A stretch of DNA of 64,000 nucleotides. It comes from Leucobacter allii. Lineage in GTDB: Bacteria > Actinomycetota > Actinomycetes > Actinomycetales > Microbacteriaceae. The notes beneath the pieces are model-generated. The model worked only from the letters and a program-made list of their open reading frames with translations. It ran no database searches and was not told where the DNA came from. Position numbers and translations under genes: made by a program. The stretch is from NCBI RefSeq assembly GCF_022919155.1, contig NZ_CP095045.1, positions 3,348,001 through 3,412,000 of the forward strand, in the 5' to 3' direction. This document shows, in pieces, positions 62,108 to 64,000 of the stretch (its first letter is position 1; every line of letters starts with the position of its first letter).

Positions 62108-62752
62108 CTAGGCGTCGGCCTTCGCGAGGTCGTGCGTGTTCAGCGCGCGGAAGGCGAGGGCCGCGAGCGCGCCGCCGACGAGCGGGGCGAGCACGTACAG
62201 CCAGATGTACGCCCAGTCGAACTGGCCGCTGATGGAGAGGCCGAACGCGACGGCCGGGTTGAAGCCGCCGCCCGAGACGCCGCCGACGGCGATCGCGCCG
62301 GCCGTGACCGTGCCGCCGATGGCGAGACCGTAGAAGGAGTTGCCGTCGTTGTCCTTCGAGGTCGCGACGTTCAGCACGACGTAGACGAGGATGAAGGTCA
62401 CGATGAGCTCGACGATGAACGCCGGGGCGAGCTCGATCTCGGTGGGCGCTGCGGGGCGCTCCCAGATGGCCATGCTCGCGAGCGCGGCGAGGGCCGCGCC
62501 GATGAGCTGCGCGACGACGTAGGCGATGAAGCCGACGCCGTCGAGCGCGCCGCGGATGAGCGCGCCCAGGGAGACGGCAGGGTTCAGATGCGCCCCCGAG
62601 ATGTGGCCGGTCGCGTAGACGAGCACCATGAGGGTGAAACCGATGGCGACGGGCGTCAGATCGCTGCCGCTGTTGACCGCGGCGATGATCGTGAAGACGA
62701 ACAGGAAGGTGGCGAGTGCTTCAGCTACCGCATTGCGCACGGTACCGGTCAT
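62108..62752 (-). CDS. MIP/aquaporin-family channel with atypical selectivity filter
   Basis: 214 residues, six membrane helices plus two NPA half-helices. NPA motifs are at 57-59 (GAHLNPAVSLG) and 165-167 (GGGFNPAVAFG). After the second NPA there is Val168 where AqpZ and GlpF have the filter Arg. Aligning to AqpZ, the other filter positions appear to be Ile37, Ala153 and Gly162, giving a wide, nonpolar constriction. Water, glycerol, ammonia or another small solute may pass; this is inferred. Plant TIP1 channels also have Val at this Arg position. A -10-like CATAAT with TGTTCA at 17 bases lies in the 100-base upstream gap. Confidence 0.88.
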   Translation of the reverse strand: MTGTVRNAVAEALATFLFVFTIIAAVNSGSDLTPVAIGFTLMVLVYATGHISGAHLNPAVSLGALIRGALDGVGFIAYVVAQLIGAALAALASMAIWERPAAPTEIELAPAFIVELIVTFILVYVVLNVATSKDNDGNSFYGLAIGGTVTAGAIAVGGVSGGGFNPAVAFGLSISGQFDWAYIWLYVLAPLVGGALAALAFRALNTHDLAKADA

Positions 62753-62852
62753 GAGGGCTCTCTTTCTCGGAGTGTCCAGGGTGATTTCTCAGGCGGCTCC
62801 CATTATGTCAAACCGCCTGACCTCTGAACAGGGGTATTGCCGCGCGGCGTCA

Positions 62853-63962
62853 TCATCGATGCACGTGCTCGCCCTCGCTCCGATGGCTCGCCGGCTCCAG
62901 CTGCAGCGTGACGTGCGCGGTGCCGAAGTGCTCGCGGAGGCAGGATCGGAGCTCGTCGAGAACGGCGTGGTAGGCGCGCTCGCCCCAGGCCTCGTCGGCG
63001 ATGGTCACGTGCGCGGAGAACGCCGGCACCCCCGAGGTGATCGTCCACGCGTGCAGGTCGTGCACGGCCGTCACCCCGGGCACCGCGAGCATGTGGGCGC
63101 GGGCGGCGTCGACATCGATGTGCTTGGGGCTCGCCTCGAGGAGCACGTCGACGACGTCGCGCAGCAGGCTGATCGCGCGGGGGAGGATGAGCACCGCGAT
63201 GAGGATCGAGGCGATCTGGTCGGCGGGGGTCCAGCCGGTGAGCAGGATCACGATGCCGGCGGCGATCACGAGGACCGAGCCGAGGAGGTCGCCGAGCACT
63301 TCGAGGTAGGCGCCGCGCACGTTGAGGCTCTCGCGCTGCCCGGAGCGGAGGATGAGCAGCGAGGCGAGGTTGGCCGCGGCGCCGATGATCGCCGCGACGA
63401 GCATCGGGCCCGACTGCACCTCGACCTCGCTGCCGAAGCGCGCGATCGCCTGCGCGAAGATGACGACGGCGATGACGCCGAGCACGATCCCGTTCACGAG
63501 CGCGGCGAGGATCTCGACGCGGAGGTAGCCGAAGGTGCGCTTCGAGGTCGCGGGAAGCCCCGCGATGAGGCTCGCGATGAGGGCGATGGCGACGCCGGTC
63601 GCGTCGGTGAGCATGTGCCCGGCGTCGGCGAGCAGCGAGAGGGAGTTCGAGACGACCGCGCCGATGACCTGGACGAGGAAGACCGTGAGGGTGATCGCGA
63701 GGACGAGGATCAGCCGCCGGCGGTGCCGCCCCGTCGCCGTGCCGTGGGCGTCAAGTCCGTGGTCGTGCCCGTGCCCGTGCCCTCCCATCGCGGTCGCGGC
63801 GGGGGCGGGCGTCTCCGGGTGCCCCGTGCTGAACCCCGGGCCGGGGGCGCAGTCCTCCGGCGCGCCGGCGCCGCGGTCGCCTGCGCGCGGCCCGCCGGTC
63901 CCGCGATCACCGTTCCCGGGCCCGCCGGGGGCCGCCCCGGTCGCGTCGTCGTGTTCGTGCAT
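62853..63962 (-). CDS. CDF-family cation efflux protein (CzcD/ZitB-like)
   Basis: 369 residues. An N-terminal Gly/Pro-rich region contains a His cluster (GGHGHGHDHGLDAHG). Six membrane helices follow; the metal-site motif of helix 2 is SLLADAGHMLTDATGVAIAL and that of helix 5 is GAYLEVLGDLLGSVLVIAAG, where Glu takes the place of the common His. The C-terminal cytoplasmic domain is a ferredoxin-like metal-binding piece (VTAVHDLHAWTITSG, ending HRSEGEHVHR). It should export zinc or a related divalent ion in exchange for protons. It starts at ATG 63962, with AGGAGG about 12 bases before. The role of the N-terminal cluster is presumed metal buffering. Confidence 0.93.
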   Translation of the reverse strand: MHEHDDATGAAPGGPGNGDRGTGGPRAGDRGAGAPEDCAPGPGFSTGHPETPAPAATAMGGHGHGHDHGLDAHGTATGRHRRRLILVLAITLTVFLVQVIGAVVSNSLSLLADAGHMLTDATGVAIALIASLIAGLPATSKRTFGYLRVEILAALVNGIVLGVIAVVIFAQAIARFGSEVEVQSGPMLVAAIIGAAANLASLLILRSGQRESLNVRGAYLEVLGDLLGSVLVIAAGIVILLTGWTPADQIASILIAVLILPRAISLLRDVVDVLLEASPKHIDVDAARAHMLAVPGVTAVHDLHAWTITSGVPAFSAHVTIADEAWGERAYHAVLDELRSCLREHFGTAHVTLQLEPASHRSEGEHVHR

Positions 63963-64000
63963 GGCGCTCTTCGGCCTCCTGTCCGCTTCGCGTCCAGCAT

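Noticed and set aside
63963..64000. Start of another gene at the right edge
   Set aside because: Only 38 bases remain before the window ends and no frame can be judged.

Overview
The window is a very G+C-rich actinobacterial chromosome segment centred on the replication origin. The gene set (dnaA-dnaN-recF-dciA-gyrB-gyrA-DUF3566 on the minus strand, rpmH-rnpA-yidD-yidC-khpB-rsmG-parA-parB on the plus strand, then trxA/trxB, pcnA, a MshB-like deacetylase, rpsF-ssb-rpsR-rplI and dnaB) points to the Actinomycetota. The DUF6049 protein, the LAxTG-type sorting signal and the purB / holin-like / aminotransferase / branched-chain-type E1-E2 neighbourhood fit Micrococcales, probably Microbacteriaceae (Leucobacter-like). 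The genus is inferred, not proven.

Layout. 1-9.2 kb: accessory and regulatory genes. These are the start of an alpha/beta hydrolase, a toast-rack (DUF4097-like) protein with a NarL-type response regulator and a DesK-like histidine kinase, a divergent pair of MarR-like regulators with disordered tails and a shared palindromic operator, an Ig-repeat surface protein broken by a stop codon, a CGNR regulator with a YdeI-like protein, and an esterase. 9.2-20.4 kb: tRNA-Ala, tRNA-Ile and the minus-strand replication block ending at dnaA, with DnaA boxes on both sides of dnaA. 20.4-26.2 kb: the plus-strand rpmH-to-parB block. Three perfect parS sites (two inside recF, one after khpB) and two variants mark the centromere region. 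26.2-37.1 kb: thioredoxin system, DUF6049 protein, CCA-adding enzyme, mycothiol-type deacetylase, ribosomal/SSB operon, replicative helicase and small membrane proteins. A second DnaA-box cluster in an A+T-rich 450-bp gap lies just upstream of dnaB.

37-49.4 kb: aldose epimerase, a LssY_C membrane pair, purB, holin-like protein, metallo-beta-lactamase-fold hydrolase, PLP aminotransferase, a 2-oxoacid dehydrogenase E1alpha-E1beta-E2 operon and a zinc alcohol dehydrogenase. 49.4-62.0 kb: two divergent operons that look like one catabolic module. An ABC importer (ATPase on one arm; lipoprotein and fused permease on the other) brings in a substrate. A CocE-type hydrolase, an LLM flavin monooxygenase, a GMC oxidoreductase and an aldehyde dehydrogenase would process it. 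Control would come from a MarR protein and an unusual flavin reductase-GntR fusion. 62-64 kb: an aquaporin-family channel without the usual filter arginine and a CDF metal exporter.

Three genes carry single-base lesions: a TAG in the surface protein, and 1-base deletions in C runs of the DUF6049 gene and the E1alpha gene. The two deletions fall in homopolymers of conserved genes, so read errors must be excluded before calling them pseudogenes.
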